DNA of 64,000 nucleotides from Closterium sp. Naga37s-1 (Eukaryota > Streptophyta > Zygnematophyceae > Desmidiales > Closteriaceae), in contig CANJKZ010001112.1 in assembly GCA_947471745.1 (NCBI GenBank), positions 658,001 through 722,000 of the forward strand. The letters run 5' to 3'. Each line of letters opens with the position of its first letter. Position 1 is the stretch's first letter. This document shows positions 1 through 11,600 of this stretch, in pieces. The notes beneath the pieces are model-generated. The model was not told the DNA's origin, did no database searches, and worked only from the letters and a program-made list of their open reading frames with translations. Position numbers and translations under genes: made by a program.

Positions 1-1
1 A

Positions 2-2776
2 GGTACTGGAGGCCCCGGGGGTGTCACTAGTGGAGGTGATGGTTCTGGGAGTGCTGGAGCTGGAGGCACTGGCACTGTGGCGCCTACACCTCGCACTGTA
101 CGTTTTCTGACCCGTGAGCAGCGTCTCCTCCGGTTGGAGAGGGAGGAGCGTGAGCGGTTTGAGAGGGCACAGCAGCAGCAGCAGCAGCAGGAGCAGCAGC
201 AGCAGGAGCAGCAGCAGCAGCACCAGCAGCGGCAGCAGGAGCAGCAGCAGCAGCAGCAGCAGCTACAGCAGTAGGAGAGAGTAGAGGAGTCACAGCAGCA
301 GCGCGAGAGGGTAGAGCAGGAGTCCCGGTCCCAGCAGCGGGTGCAGCTGCAGCCCCAGCAGGAGAGAGTACAGGAGGAGTCACGGCCGCACCAGGAATGG
401 GTAGAGCAGGAGTCCCGCCCGCAGCAGCAGGTGCAGTTACAGACCCAGCAGGAGAGAGTACAGGAGGAGTCACGACCGCAGCAGGAGAGGGTAGCGCAGG
501 AGTCCCGCTCGCAGCAGCGGGTGCAGCTGCAGTCGCAGCAGGAGAGGGCGGAGGCGGAGCCACAGGAGCAGCAGCAGGGGCCGGTGCCGTCGCAGCAGAC
601 GCCAGAGGAGGCGGAGCAGCAGCGACTGCGACTACACGACCTCCCCGACCCAGCACCTGCACGCTTTGTTCGTGGTCCCCTACCGTCCCCTCCTGTTCCC
701 CCTGTTGAGTCCCTTTCCTCGTCCCAGTGGACTCGTCGTTCTCCCCTCAGTCGTGCTGTGTCCCCAGAGCGTCGTAGGTCCCGTTACCGTGCAGACGGTC
801 CGTTCCACCTTGTTCTTTGCTCTCGTGTTCCACCTCCTCCTGTCCTTCCACAGCCCCCTGAGTCGTTCCTCACTGTGCTTCACGACCCGTTGTCCGACTA
901 CCTCCGTGCCTCCCGTCCTGTCGTCTCCTGTGTTTTGTCCGCGTTGGTCACTCACCCGACTGCACCTCTGTCGTCTGTTTCGGCACTTGTTACCACTGTC
1001 GCTGGCTTTGCCTCTTCCCACCGCCTTGACTACGCCGCTCACTTGGTGAGTGGCATTGCTCGTTCTCTGTTCTTTGGGGGTGCTCCTGTTTTTCCCCTAG
1101 AGGTCCTCGAGGACAGGCAGTTCGAGCTTGGTTTTCTTGCGGCCGCTGTTCCTCATCTCTGCGCCATGTTGCTTGCCCCTGAGGGGGATCCAGACGCTCT
1201 TGACATCCCAATCCCACGCACTCACGCTGAGGCGGTCTCGTGACCCTGGGCTTCGTGCTGGATAGCAGCTGAGGAGGCAGAGATGGCATCTTTTAGGTCC
1301 ACAGGCACTTACGTCGACGCAGTCCCACCACCTGGGACGAACGTCGTCAGTGGCCGATGGCTCTCCAAGGTGAAGCGGCCGCCTGGATCACCACCTGTGT
1401 TCAAGGCGCGCTATGTGGCGAGAGGCTTCAGTCAGCGAGAGGGGGTGGACTTCTTCCAGACCTTCGCTCCCACCCCGAAGATGAGTACTCTTCGGGTGTT
1501 GCTGCATATTGCAGCCCAGCGCGACTACGAGTTGCACTCCTTGGACTTCTCCACCGCGTTCCTTTAGGGGAGCCTGCACGAGCAGATCTGGCTGCGTCGC
1601 CCGCCTGGCTTCACTGGCTCTTTCCCACCTGGGACCCAGTGGCAGATGCGTCGACCAGTCTACGGCCTGCGTCAGGCTCCACGTGAGTGGCACGACACAC
1701 TTCGCTCGACCCTTGCAGCGCTTGACTTCTTTCCGTCGTCTGCTGACCCGTCACTGTTCGTTCGCCGTGGCTCGACCCCGTTCTTTGTCTTGGCCTACGT
1801 CGACGACCTTGTGTTCGCCACTCCCGACCGACGCGCGCTGGCCTCCGTGAAGGAGGAACTGCAGAGGAGACACACTTGCACTGACCTTGGTGAGCTGCAG
1901 CACTACCTTGGCCTGCAGATCACCAGGGACAGGGCAGCTCGCACCATTACGCTGACTCAGTCGCATATGGTCGAGCAGATCCTCACGCGGTTTCGCTTCC
2001 CGTTCTCTAAGGTACAGCTCACCCCTCTTGGTGTGGATCATGGGCTCACGGCTCCACCTTCGGACGAGTCATTTGAGTCCAGTGGTCCATATCCTGAGCT
2101 GGTGGGTTGTCTCATGTACCTGATGACCTGTACTCGCCCAGACCTAGCTTACCCTCTTAGCGTCCTTGCGCGCTTTGTTGCGCCTGGGAGACACCGACCA
2201 TCCCACTGGTACGCTGCTAAGAGGGTGGCGAAGTATGTAGCGAGTACATCAGGCATGGGACTTGTCCTTGGAGGGAAGCAGCCAGTTACACTTACAGGTT
2301 ACTCGGACTCGTCGTGGGCCGACGACGCGGAGACGCGTCGGTCTACACAGGGGTACTCCTTTAGCCTCGGGGCAGGTGCTGTTTCGTGGCGGTCGACTCG
2401 GGCGTCGTCTGTCGCCGGTTCCAGCCGTGAGGCCGAGGTGTACGCCGCGGCCATGGCCGCTCAGGAGCTTCGCTGGCTGTCTTTCCTTCTCACCGACCTT
2501 GGTGAGCGGCCTCGCTCTCCCCCAGTCTTGTTCGCCGACGACAGGTCTGCTGTCCTGTTGTGTGAGGAGCCCCGACTGGTTGGGAAGGCGAAACACATCC
2601 AGCTTCGTTACTTCCTTCTGCGTGAGTTGCAGCAGCGTGGCCAGGCCCGCGTGGTCCGTGTGGTCTCTGAGGCCAACACTGCAGATATCTTCACCAAGGC
2701 GTTGCCGCCTTGTGACCACCAGCGTTTCTGCATCCAGCTTGGCCTTGTGCCTGCCCGTCCTCACTTGCTTACGTAG
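2..2776 (+). pseudogene. Copia polyprotein fragment (reverse transcriptase-RNase H) with three in-frame stops
   Basis: One reading frame runs from base 2 to 2776, interrupted by TAG at 272-274, TGA at 1241-1243 and TAG at 1565-1567. Both TAGs sit where the intact context has CAG (Gln). The start is a long Gln/Glu/Arg-rich linker. From about 1283 comes the reverse transcriptase: KARYVARGFSQ near 1400, LHSLDFSTAFL just before the third stop, RRPVYGLRQAPREWHD near 1650 and the catalytic YVDDLVFAT near 1795. RNase H follows with GYSDSSWADD, SSREAEVYAA and NTADIFTKAL. The usual HxRTKHI of the family is degraded to VGKAKHI. The second copy in this window keeps that motif, so this copy is the more decayed one. 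Confidence 0.93.
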
Positions 2777-3066
2777 AGATGCTTTGTCCTGCATGTCTTG
2801 TACTCTTGCATCTCTTTATCTCTGCTATATACCTGCATGTGGACTGGCCTTGTGGCCCTTTGCTTGCTCTCGGAGTGTGTGGTGACTTTGAGCTCCACCC
2901 TCTGATTTGTCTTGTTCTTGTGGCCTGGTCTTGTAACCCTTGCTTGTTCTTGCTGACTGTTCATGTGACCCTTGTTTGCTCTCAGAATGTGTGTGTCCTT
3001 GAGACCCACCCTGAGATTTGTGTTTCTTTCCACAGGACTACGGTACCGTCACCTAGACTATGGGGG

Positions 3067-3197
3067 TGTGTCAACATATATTTTATATGTTGTATTTGGT
3101 TTAGTCTAGGTGTTACTGTTTTGCCCTACTTCTAGATTAGGGTTTCATACATATTGCTTGTAACTTTGTTATTCTAGTCAATTCTTAGATTGTGACA
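3067..3197 (+). repeat. Probable 3' LTR of Copia copy 1
   Basis: The segment begins TGTGTCAA directly after a purine run and contains TCTAG..GGTTT and TAGTCAAT blocks that align by eye with the equivalent stretch after copy 2. The right end (GTGACA) is a guess, because no 5' LTR is available to define it. Confidence 0.5.
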
Positions 3198-3530
3198 GTG
3201 TTGCACATGCACATGGGGAGCAAAACATTTCAAAGCATTCTCAAAACTGTAAAGGAAACCATGAGGGAAAAGGGGAGGTGCGACCAGCATCGCACATCAA
3301 TTAAATCTCTCACAACACACACCTTATCGACGAAGCCTGCTCGTCCATCTGCGTGCTCTGCGCTGACAGCAATTCGACATCACGCACTTTAGCGTGCACG
3401 GATCGCTCACAACATACCTCACAGCCGAAGCGTGCTCGTCCATAGCTGTGCTCTGCGCTGACAGCGACTCCACATCGCGCGCCTTCGAGTTTACCTATCG
3501 TTCCGGCGACACTACCGCCTGCTGCTCCTG
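3198..3530 (-). repeat. Degenerate copies of the 3' edge of the exon at 6952-7361
   Basis: After about 130 bases with no visible feature, two diverged copies of the block ending the exon at 6952-7361 appear (about 3335-3400 and 3425-3500). They are recognised by complements of the exon's SLSAQSTQMDEQ codons. They mark the far edge of the array; no coding function is evident. Confidence 0.6.
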
Positions 3531-6500
3531 CTGCAGTCTTTGTTCTACTGTTTGATTCACTACTGCCTGCTGCTCCTGCTGCTGTCTTTGTTCTACTGTT
3601 TGATTCACTACCGCCTGCTGCTCCTGCTGCAGTCTTTGTTCTACTGTTTGATTCACTACCGCCTGCTGCTCCTGCTGCAGTCTTTGTTATACTGTTTGAT
3701 TCACTACCGCCTGCTGCTCCTGCTGCAGTCTTTGTTCTACTGTTTGATTCCCTACCGCCTGCTGCTCCTGCTGCAGTCTTTGTTCTACTGTTTGATTCCC
3801 TACCGCCTGCTGCTCCTGCTGCAGTCTTTGTTCTACTGTTTGATTCACTACCGCCTGCTGCTCCTGCTGCAGTCTTTGTTCTACTGTTTGATTCCCTACC
3901 GCCTGCTGCTCCTGCTGCAGTCTTTGTTCTACTGTTTGATTCACTACCGCCTGCTGCTCCTGCTGCAGTCTTTGTTCTACTGTTTGATTCACTACCACCT
4001 GCTGCTCCTGCTGCTGTCTTTGTTCTACTGTTTGATTCACTACCGCCTGTTGCTCCTGCTGCTGTCTTTGTTCTACTGTTTGATTCACTACCGCCTGCTG
4101 CTCCTGCTGCAGTCTTTGTTCTACTGTTTGATTCACTACCGCCTGCTGCTCCTGCTGCAGTCTTTGTTCTACTGTTTGTTACACTACCGCCTGCTGCTCC
4201 TGCTGCTGTCTTTGTTCTACTGTTTGATTCACTACCGCCTGCTGCTCCTGCTGCTGTCTTTGTTCTACTGTTTGATTCACTACCGCCTGCTGCTCCTGCT
4301 GCAGTCTTTGTTCTACTGTTTGATTCACTACCGCCTGCTGCTCCTGCTGCTGTCTTTGTTCTACTGTTTGATTCACTACCGCCTGCTGCTCCTGCTGCAG
4401 TCTTTGTTCTACTGTTTGATTCACTACCGCCTGCTGCTCCTGCTGCAGTCTTTGTTCTACTGTTTGATTCACTACCGCCTGCTGCTCCTGCTGCTGTCTT
4501 TGTTCTACTGTTTGATTCACTACCGCCTGCTGCTCCAGCTGCAGTCTTTGTTCTACTGTTTGATTCACTACCGCCTGCTGCTCCTGCTGCTGTCTTTGTT
4601 CTACTGTTTGATTCACTACCGCCTGCTGCTCCTGCTGCTGTCTTTGTTCTACTGTTTGATTCACTACCGCCTGCTGCTCCTGCTGCTGTCTTTGTTCTAC
4701 TGTTTGATTCCCTACCGCCTGCTGCTCCTGCTGCAGTCTTTGTTCTACTGTTTGATTCACTACCGCCTGCTGCTCCTGCTGCTGTCTTTGTTCTACTGTT
4801 TGATTCACTACCGCCTGCTGCTCCTGCTGCTGTCTTTGTTCTACTGTTTGATTCACTACCGCCTGCTGCTCCTGCTGCAGTCTTTGTTCTACTGTTTGAT
4901 TCACTACCGCCTGCTGCTCCTGCTGCTGTCTTTGTTCTACTGTTTGATTCACTACCGCCTGCTGCTCCTGCTGCAGTCTTTGTTCTACTGTTTGATTCAC
5001 TACCGCCTGCTGCTCCTGCTGCAGTCTTTGTTCTACTGTTTGATTCACTACCGCCTGCTGCTCCTGCTGCTGTCTTTGTTCTACTGTTTGATTCACTACC
5101 GCCTGCTGCTCCAGCTGCAGTCTTTGTTCTACTGTTTGATTCACTACCGCCTGCTGCTCCTGCTGCTGTCTTTGTTCTACTGTTTGATTCACTACCGCCT
5201 GCTGCTCCTGCTGCAGTCTTTGTTCTACTGTTTGATTCACTACCGCCTGCTGCTCCTGCTGCTGTCTTTGTTCTACTGTTTGATTCACTACCGCCTGCTC
5301 CTCCTGCTGCAGTCTTTGTTCTACTGTTTGATTCACTACCGCCTGCTGCTCCTGCTGCTGTCTTTGTTCTACTGTTTGATTCACTACCGCCTGCTGCTCC
5401 TGCTGCTGTCTTTGTTCTACTGTTTGATTCACTACCGCCTGCTGCTCCTGCTGCTGTCTTTGTTCTACTGTTTGATTCACTACCGCCTGCTGCTCCTGCT
5501 GCTGTCTTTGTTCTACTGTTTGATTCACTACCGCCTGCTGCTCCTGCTGCTGTCTTTGTTCTACTGTTTGATTCACTACCGCCTGCTGCTCCTGCTGCTG
5601 TCTTTGTTCTACTGTTTGATTCACTACCGCCTGCTGCTCCTGCTGCTGTCTTTGTTCTACTGTTTGATTCACTACCGCCTGCTGCTCCTGCTGCAGTCTT
5701 TGTTCTACTGTTTGATTCACTACCGCCTGCTGCTCCTGCTGCAGTCTTTGTTCTACTGTTTGATTCACTACCGCCTGCTGCTCCTGCTGCAGTCTTTGTT
5801 CTACTGTTTGATTCACTACCGCCTGCTGCTCCTGCTGCTGTCTTTGTTCTACTGTTTGATTCACTACCGCCTGCTGCTCCTGCTGCTGTCTTTGTTCTAC
5901 TGTTTGATTCACTACCGCCTGCTGCTCCTGCTGCAGTCTTTGTTCTACTGTTTGATTCACTACCGCCTGCTGCTCCTGCTGCTGTCTTTGTTCTACTGTT
6001 TGATTCACTACCGCCTGCTGCTCCTGCTGCAGTCTTTGTTCTACTGTTTGATTCACTACCGCCTGCTGCTCCTGCTGCAGTCTTTGTTCTACTGTTTGAT
6101 TCACTACCGCCTGCTGCTCCTGCTGCAGTCTTTGTTCTACTGTTTGATTCACTACCGCCTGCTGCTCCTGCTGCAGTCTTTGTTCTACTGTTTGATTCAC
6201 TACCGCCTGCTGCTCCTGCTGCTGTCTTTGTTCTACTGTTTGATTCACTACCGCCTGCTGCTCCTGCTGCAGTCTTTGTTCTACTGTTTGATTCACTACC
6301 GCCTGCTGCTCCTGCTGCAGTCTTTGTTCTACTGTTTGATTCACTACCGCCTGCTGCTCCTGCTGCTGTCTTTGTTCTACTGTTTGATTCCCTACCGCCT
6401 GCTGCTCCTGCTGCAGTCTTTGTTCTACTGTTTGATTCACTACCACCTGCTGCTCCTGCTGCTGTCTTTGTTCTACTGTTTGATTCACTACCGCCTGCTG

Positions 6501-6600
6501 CTCCTGCTGCAGTCTTTGTTCTACTGTTTGATTCACTACCGCCTGCTGCTCCTGCTGCTGTCTTTGTTCTACTGTTTGATTCACTACCGCCTGCTGCTGC
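3531..6600. repeat. 48-bp minisatellite, about 64 units
   Basis: Perfect-length 48-bp units differ mainly at CTGCAGTC versus CTGCTGTC, with rare single changes. Being a multiple of three with few stops, it is open on both strands. The minus strand reads NQTVEQRLQQEQQAVV per unit, with stops near 4179 and 3687. The plus strand reads a Leu-rich 16-mer without a stop for over 1000 codons. The minus reading resembles RLQREQQAVVSLERSV of the exon at 6952-7361, so the array probably arose from a 48-bp piece of that exon. I do not treat the plus-strand reading as a gene. Confidence 0.9.
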
Positions 6601-6951
6601 TGTTTTTTCCCGCAGTCATTCATCCCCTCCCAGAAACCCACCTTATCGCTGAGGCCTGCTCGTCCATCTGCGTGCTCTGCGCTGACAGAGACTCCACATC
6701 GCACGTTTTAGAGTGCACAGATCGTTCTGGCGACACCACCACCTGCTGCTGCTGTCTTTTCCCGCAGTCTTTCATCCTCTCCCACAGAATCCTCACCTCA
6801 CAGCCGATGCCTGCTCGTCCATCTGCGTGCTCTGCGCTGACAGAGACTCCACATCGCGCGTTTTAGAGTGCACAGATCGTTCCGGCGACACCACCGCCTG
6901 CTGCTGCTGTCTTTTCCCGCAGTCTTTCATCCTCTCCCACAGAATCCTCAC
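6601..6951 (-). repeat. Two 155-bp copies of the exon 3' edge plus intron start
   Basis: The block ending QASAVR with its GTGAGG donor recurs at 155-bp spacing: exon copy near 6966, further copies near 6811 and 6655. Each copy carries the same intron piece between repeats. The 48-bp array lies directly beyond the last of them, so it expanded inside this duplicated unit. Confidence 0.8.
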
Positions 6952-7361
6952 CTCACAGCCGATGCCTGCTCGTCCATCTGCGTGCTCTGCGCTGACAGCG
7001 ACTCCACATCGCGCGCTTTAGCATGCACAGATCGCTCCAGAGACACCACCGCCTGCTGCTCCCGCTGCAGTCGCTCCGCCGCTTGCGCCTTCCGCTCGCG
7101 CGCATCCCTATCCCGGTCCTCCTGCGCCCGCTCCTTCTCTCTCCGCTCGCGCAGTTCCCGCTCCGCCGCCTGCTCCGCGGTCTCCGGGGGTTGCCTTTCC
7201 CCCGAACCCGGATTTCCGCCAGCAGTTGCGCGGCTGGGCCCGCTTCCCCTGGATCCGACCCCGCGTTGCGCCTGCGGGGGAACAGATCCGCGCGGATACG
7301 CCCCGCGGGAAGGCTGGGATGCGGCTGTGTAGGTTTGCCTGCGAATTCTCGGATCCGCCAT
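6952..7361 (-). CDS. First exon of an unrecognised Glu/Gln/Arg-rich coiled-coil protein
   Basis: ATG at 7361-7359 has a strong context (A at -3, G at +4) and opens MADPRIRRQTYTAA. A Gly/Pro/Arg-rich stretch follows to about residue 60. Then comes a highly charged helix-prone region (AERELRERREKERAQEDRDRD near 70-90) ending with SLSAQSTQMDEQASAVR. The frame stops right after a good donor, AG|GTGAGG, at 6951, so this reads as exon 1 with 136 complete codons plus two bases. No downstream exon is identifiable; the array and Copia copy 1 lie where it should be. It may be a truncated gene or may read into the repeats. Function unknown. Confidence 0.55.
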
Positions 7362-7907
7362 GTTACAGGTTAAGACTGAAAAACTAATACGAACCTACTA
7401 CTCTTGGATCATACAGCGCGAAGACGGCGGGAAAGACGAAAAAGTTCAGGATTCGTTCACCGCGTGTAAGCCTCAGATCAAGCTCCTCAAGTTGCGATTG
7501 TTTATTTTGCGTTGCAGAGTGCTTGTCAAATGTTTGGAGTCTGGGAATTCTTCTGACAAGGCCCTGAGCCGAAGGGAGTGGGGGAGGGCAGGGCATGGAG
7601 GACATGCGATGAGAGTGTCGAGTTACGAACAAAAACGATTTCGTGATGCGGGAAGCGAAGCTGCACATCTTCGCATTTTCTGCGACTCGGCATTTTCAAG
7701 GGCCAGTTACAGAAGTTGTTTCTGGCGGGAATCCAGTTGAGTGGGATGGAACTTGTAACCCCCAACCAGGCGAACCTAAAGAAGTTCGCGAGGCTGATTG
7801 TGGTTTAAAAAATTGCACACTTTACTCGGTTCTGTAAGGTACGTGCTGTTTCAAACCGGTTGGAAGTTACATTCATGTGAGTTACTATTGAGGGAAGACA
7901 TCACCCG
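7362..7907. other. No gene recognised
   Basis: This stretch would hold the promoter of the minus-strand exon at 7361. I see no coding, RNA or repeat feature I can support. Confidence 0.5.
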
Positions 7908-8211
7908 AATCCCTCCGCGAAAACCCGTTTGCCCCTGCGGGTTTTCCTCGGAGGGATTTTGGTTTTCCCGCTGTCGCGTGGCGGGGCACGCGAGGGGCGG
8001 GAGCCAACCCCCCCCTCCCGCCCGAAAACGGGCACCCCCAGCTGGCGCCAGCTGCGCGTGACGCCAGCAGCCCGCGCCCTCGAGCTGGCAGTGGTCCCCC
8101 CCCAACCGAGCCCAACCCCACGCTCGGTTCGTAGACGGGTTCCGTCCGGTAACCGACGGAACCCTCGCCCGGCGTAGCCTCGCTGACGGAACCCGTCCGC
8201 GAAATTTCGCG
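7908..8211. repeat. Cluster of seven hairpins/palindromes
   Basis: Inverted repeats read directly: arms 7908-7927/7938-7958 with a 10-base loop and a small internal bulge; GGGCGGGAG/CTCCCGCCC (7995-8003/8015-8023); CCCG-AAAA-CGGG (8021-8032); perfect palindrome CAGCTGGCGCCAGCTG (8039-8054); AACCGAGC/GCTCGGTT (8104-8111/8122-8129); GGGTTCCGTC/GACGGAACCC (8137-8146/8155-8164); palindrome CGCGAAATTTCGCG (8198-8211). GACGGAACCC recurs near 8185. The cluster is GC-rich and immediately upstream of the two-gene element, so it may be its terminal or origin region. It could equally be an unrelated foldback cluster. Confidence 0.8.
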
Positions 8212-8603
8212 AGCTGACGGAAGCGGCGCCCATCCACGCTCGCCTGAAAGGGCCCGTTTCGGTTCGCGCTCGACCCGGGTGACGTGTCGAACGCCCCCTC
8301 CACCTCGGTGAAAGGGCCTCCCTCCTGCATGAAAAGCGCCCCACCTCATGCATGCGCGCAACAGATTTCACGTCGAGGACAATAGGGCCACGCCGCCCCT
8401 TGCGAAAAGCCTCCTCCGGCCGTCGCGGAACGCGTCCTGCCTCGTCGCGCTTGCACCCGAGACTGATCCGGTGGGGGGGATGTCAACCAGCTGAAGCCTG
8501 AGAGAGGTCTCATTTTGCTGTTGTTTTCTTCAACTTTTCTCTCTCCCTACTCCCTAGTTTCAAACTTTCTAGCTCTCCCGCTCTCCCTTCTGCTAGGCCT
8601 GCC
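8212..8603 (+). promoter_or_regulatory. 5' flank and pyrimidine-rich leader of the 1280-aa gene
   Basis: About 8510-8600 is strongly T/C-rich (runs such as TTTTCTTCAACTTTTCTCTC) and ends at CTGCC-ATG. This looks like a 5' UTR. No TATA box is obvious. Confidence 0.35.
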
Positions 8604-11600
8604 ATGGCAACGGGGCCCGCCTCCCAACCCGTAGTCGAGCCGACCGTTCGGCGCGGCCTCATCCTAACCGCAGGCGGGATCGAGGTGGAGGTGTTTGAGG
8701 ACCAGTTAAACGCGATTGAGGAGGCGCCGAAGGCTGAGCTCGACGAGAGGATGGTCACCGCGGGCGTCGCGTACGTTTCTTGTCGAGCATTGTCGGTTGG
8801 GCCTGCTTTACTGTCGCTGACCGCTCGCTAGGTTTATGTGCAGCCTGTTCTGTCGGGAGTTGATGCCCGTCGAGCAGCTCCCCATTGTGTCAATCATCAC
8901 CTCGACGCGTGCGCACGAAGAGATGGCGCGTCCCACACCGGTCGCTTTTGCGGCCAACCACCTCGACGGCCTGCTCGGCAAGCAAGCTATTTTCGTTCTG
9001 CTGCGGACCACGTGAGTTCGACACTCGCCCCTCGCCTTTCGTGCTTTGTGTTTAGCCGTAAACCCGGGCTTATGTGCATTCGCTCTGCATGCAGCCTGAC
9101 TGTGGCACCGGGCTCCCACTCGAGCCTGTTTGTGGTATCACGCCCCGACGATCTGCTGGCTCCGAGGCACCGTGGCTGTCGAACTCGAATGATGCACTTC
9201 GATTCGAAGGACAAATTTGACGCGGTGAACCACCAATCTTCGCTGGCGCTGGAAGTTCTCAAGTGAGTAATCGTTTTGCCGCGCTGCTGTTGAGCTGCTG
9301 CGCTGGACGGTCTGACCCTGCTGTCCGTTGCCTTGCAGTTGGATGAAGAGGCAGCTTCGAGCCGAGTACGCGTTGACCCAACAGGTTGTGACCGAGGTCG
9401 AGCAGGAAGTGTTGAACATCATAGACATTCGTCTGGACATGATCAGGAGTTTCGATAAACTGGTAAGCCCACCCTAGACCCGCAATGCTTTCGTCGAGCA
9501 TGTGTTCTGTCGCTTACCTGTGCTTGCTACCCGATGCAGACGACGACGCCTCTGCTGAGCCACGTCGAACCCGGCGCGGGAGCTCGTGTCATTCACGGAG
9601 TGCGACGGATTCTGTCGAACTGGGAGAAATTCATTCTTACTCCTCGACAGGGAGCGATCGTGCATCTCGGGAGAACGAGTCCTGGCCCAGGGATGATTCC
9701 GTTGTACATGGTAAAGCTGTTTAGGGGAAAGATAAACAAGCTAGCGGAGGGAGTAGGTGGTGAGGTGCTCCAGTATGAATATGAAGAGGAGGAGGGTATC
9801 GAGGAGGATACATCGACGCAAGCTCAGCATGCGGTGAGCGGCCAGGGCGGCGATGCGAATAGGCAGGAGGACTCGAGCTCGGAATCGACGTCCGGCTCGA
9901 GCTCGAGCGATGAGTCTGTCGAGCACGATGGTGGGACGCAGCAGACGGTGGAGCACGGAGTGGCGCTCGGGGAGCGGGTTGCTGTCGAGGAGCAGGAGGG
10001 CGAAACGGCTGTGCAGGCTGTCGAGGAGCAGGAGGGCGAAGCGGCTGTGCATGAGCGTGGGGCAGGAGTGCAGCACCAGGAGGAGGGCGGGGAGGCTGCG
10101 CAGGAGGGTGCGATAGGAGGGCAGCAGCAAGAGGGAGGGAAGGCTGCGCAGCAGGGTGCGACAGGAGGGCAGCAGCAGGAGGGCGTGACGGCTGCGCAGC
10201 AGGGTGCGACAGGAGGGCAGCAGCAGGAGGGCGTGACGGCTGCGCAGCAGGGTGCGACAGGAGGGCAGCAGCAGGAGGGCGTGACGGCTGCGCAGCAGGG
10301 TGCGACAGGAGGGCAGCAGCAGGAGGGCGTGACGGCTGCACAGGAGGGTGGGGCAGGAGGGCAGGAGCAAGAGGGCGGGGAGGCTATGCATGAGTGTCTC
10401 CGAGGAGACGAGCGACAGGTCGGAGTTACAAGGATACACCGCACGGCCAGTGGCAGCGGACAAGCGGGCCCATCGAGGGGGCGCCCGTCGACGGTGGGCC
10501 ATTCGACGTCGGACATTGCATCCGGAGGCCAGGTTGTCGAGCTACTGCAGAGGGTCGCGGAGGTGGATGCGTCGCAGAAGCAGCTCGTCGCCGACGTATT
10601 TGCGAAGCATAGCGAGCAAGCCGTAGTTTTCAACAGGCTTGCTGCGGATTTTCGGACGGCCTGGGGAACGATTTCGGAGTCGTCGAAGAGGACGCTGAAG
10701 CAGTGCGCCGACGCTGTAAACGGCGTCACGGAGGAGAGGAAGCTGTTGGAAGGGGTGCGGACAAAGCTCGACGAAATGAGCGGAAAGATCATCGAGGGTG
10801 TGGCCGCCGCCATCGTAAAAGCGAGCGAGGACGCCGTCGAGAAGCAGCTCAAGCTGGTCGAGGAGCGGCTGGCTGCTTCGGTCATGAAGGGTATCGAGAA
10901 TGCCGTCAAGGAGGACTTGTTCTACTCCAACCTCCCACCCGAGACCATGAAGCAGCTGAAGGACATTGTGAGAGAAGGCCACCTGGAAGGTGAAGCGGGG
11001 AGATTGGAAGTCCTCACCGAAGCGGTGGCGAGGGGGTTACAGCGCTCGACGGGCCCGTCGACGAGATCGCGTCAGGAGGGTGTGGCAGAGGTTCGCAGCG
11101 GGACCGAGCCTCGACTTCACACGGGCGTGGTTCCTCCTTCTTCTTCGGTGGGAGGACATGTCGGCAGCCGGGTAGCATCACCACCGTCGCGTGGCCGTCA
11201 TCCTGTCGCCAAGTCCGTGGAGGACAACGAGGTCATAGTACTCGACCAGTCACCCCTCCCGAAGAGCTCCGAAGCAGCTGCGATGCCTCCAACTGATGCG
11301 TTTGCTCCGATGCGCGACATTCTGCAGGGTTTGGGGATTACGGGTGGGAAAGGAGTGGTTGCGGGGGAGAAAAGTGGTGCCGCAATCGATTCCGTCGCCG
11401 CAGACGGGAAAAAAGCCTTGGGAAAGCGAGGTGTCCCCACCCCGTCCGGAGGCGCTGCGGGCCAAGGGGCGGGAGAGACGTCAGCTGGGTTGTTGTCGAA
11501 GACAAAAGCAGCATCCGCTGCGCAGAGCGGTGGTGCTGGCCGTCCTGTCGAGCTGGTAGGATATTGGGCGTCTTCCTCTACCCCTGCAGTTGCTCCTGTC

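Larger units (their letters stand above)
1..3197 (+). mobile_element. Ty1/Copia LTR retrotransposon, 3' portion (copy 1)
   Basis: The window opens inside a Copia element. It contains the Gln-rich linker before reverse transcriptase, then reverse transcriptase, RNase H, an untranslated tail, a polypurine-like run (3059-3066) and what looks like the 3' LTR. It shares coding sequence, tail and the CTATGGGGGTGTGTCA junction with the second copy at 15998-18085. The 5' LTR, gag, protease and integrase lie outside the window, so length and target-site duplication cannot be judged. Three in-frame stops make it non-autonomous. Confidence 0.93.

Noticed and set aside
3531..6600. Possible CRISPR array
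   Set aside because: Units are direct head-to-tail repeats without variable spacers, in a eukaryotic gene context. The same holds for the 117-bp and 19-bp arrays.
3540..6866. Plus-strand open frame of over 1100 codons, Leu/Tyr/Cys-rich
   Set aside because: It is the stop-free complement of a 48-bp repeat; its flanks have no gene structure, and the minus-strand reading matches the neighbouring exon.
7885..8371. Overlapping minus-strand frames of about 155 codons
   Set aside because: Several frames are open at once in GC-rich palindromic DNA, with no protein-like composition.
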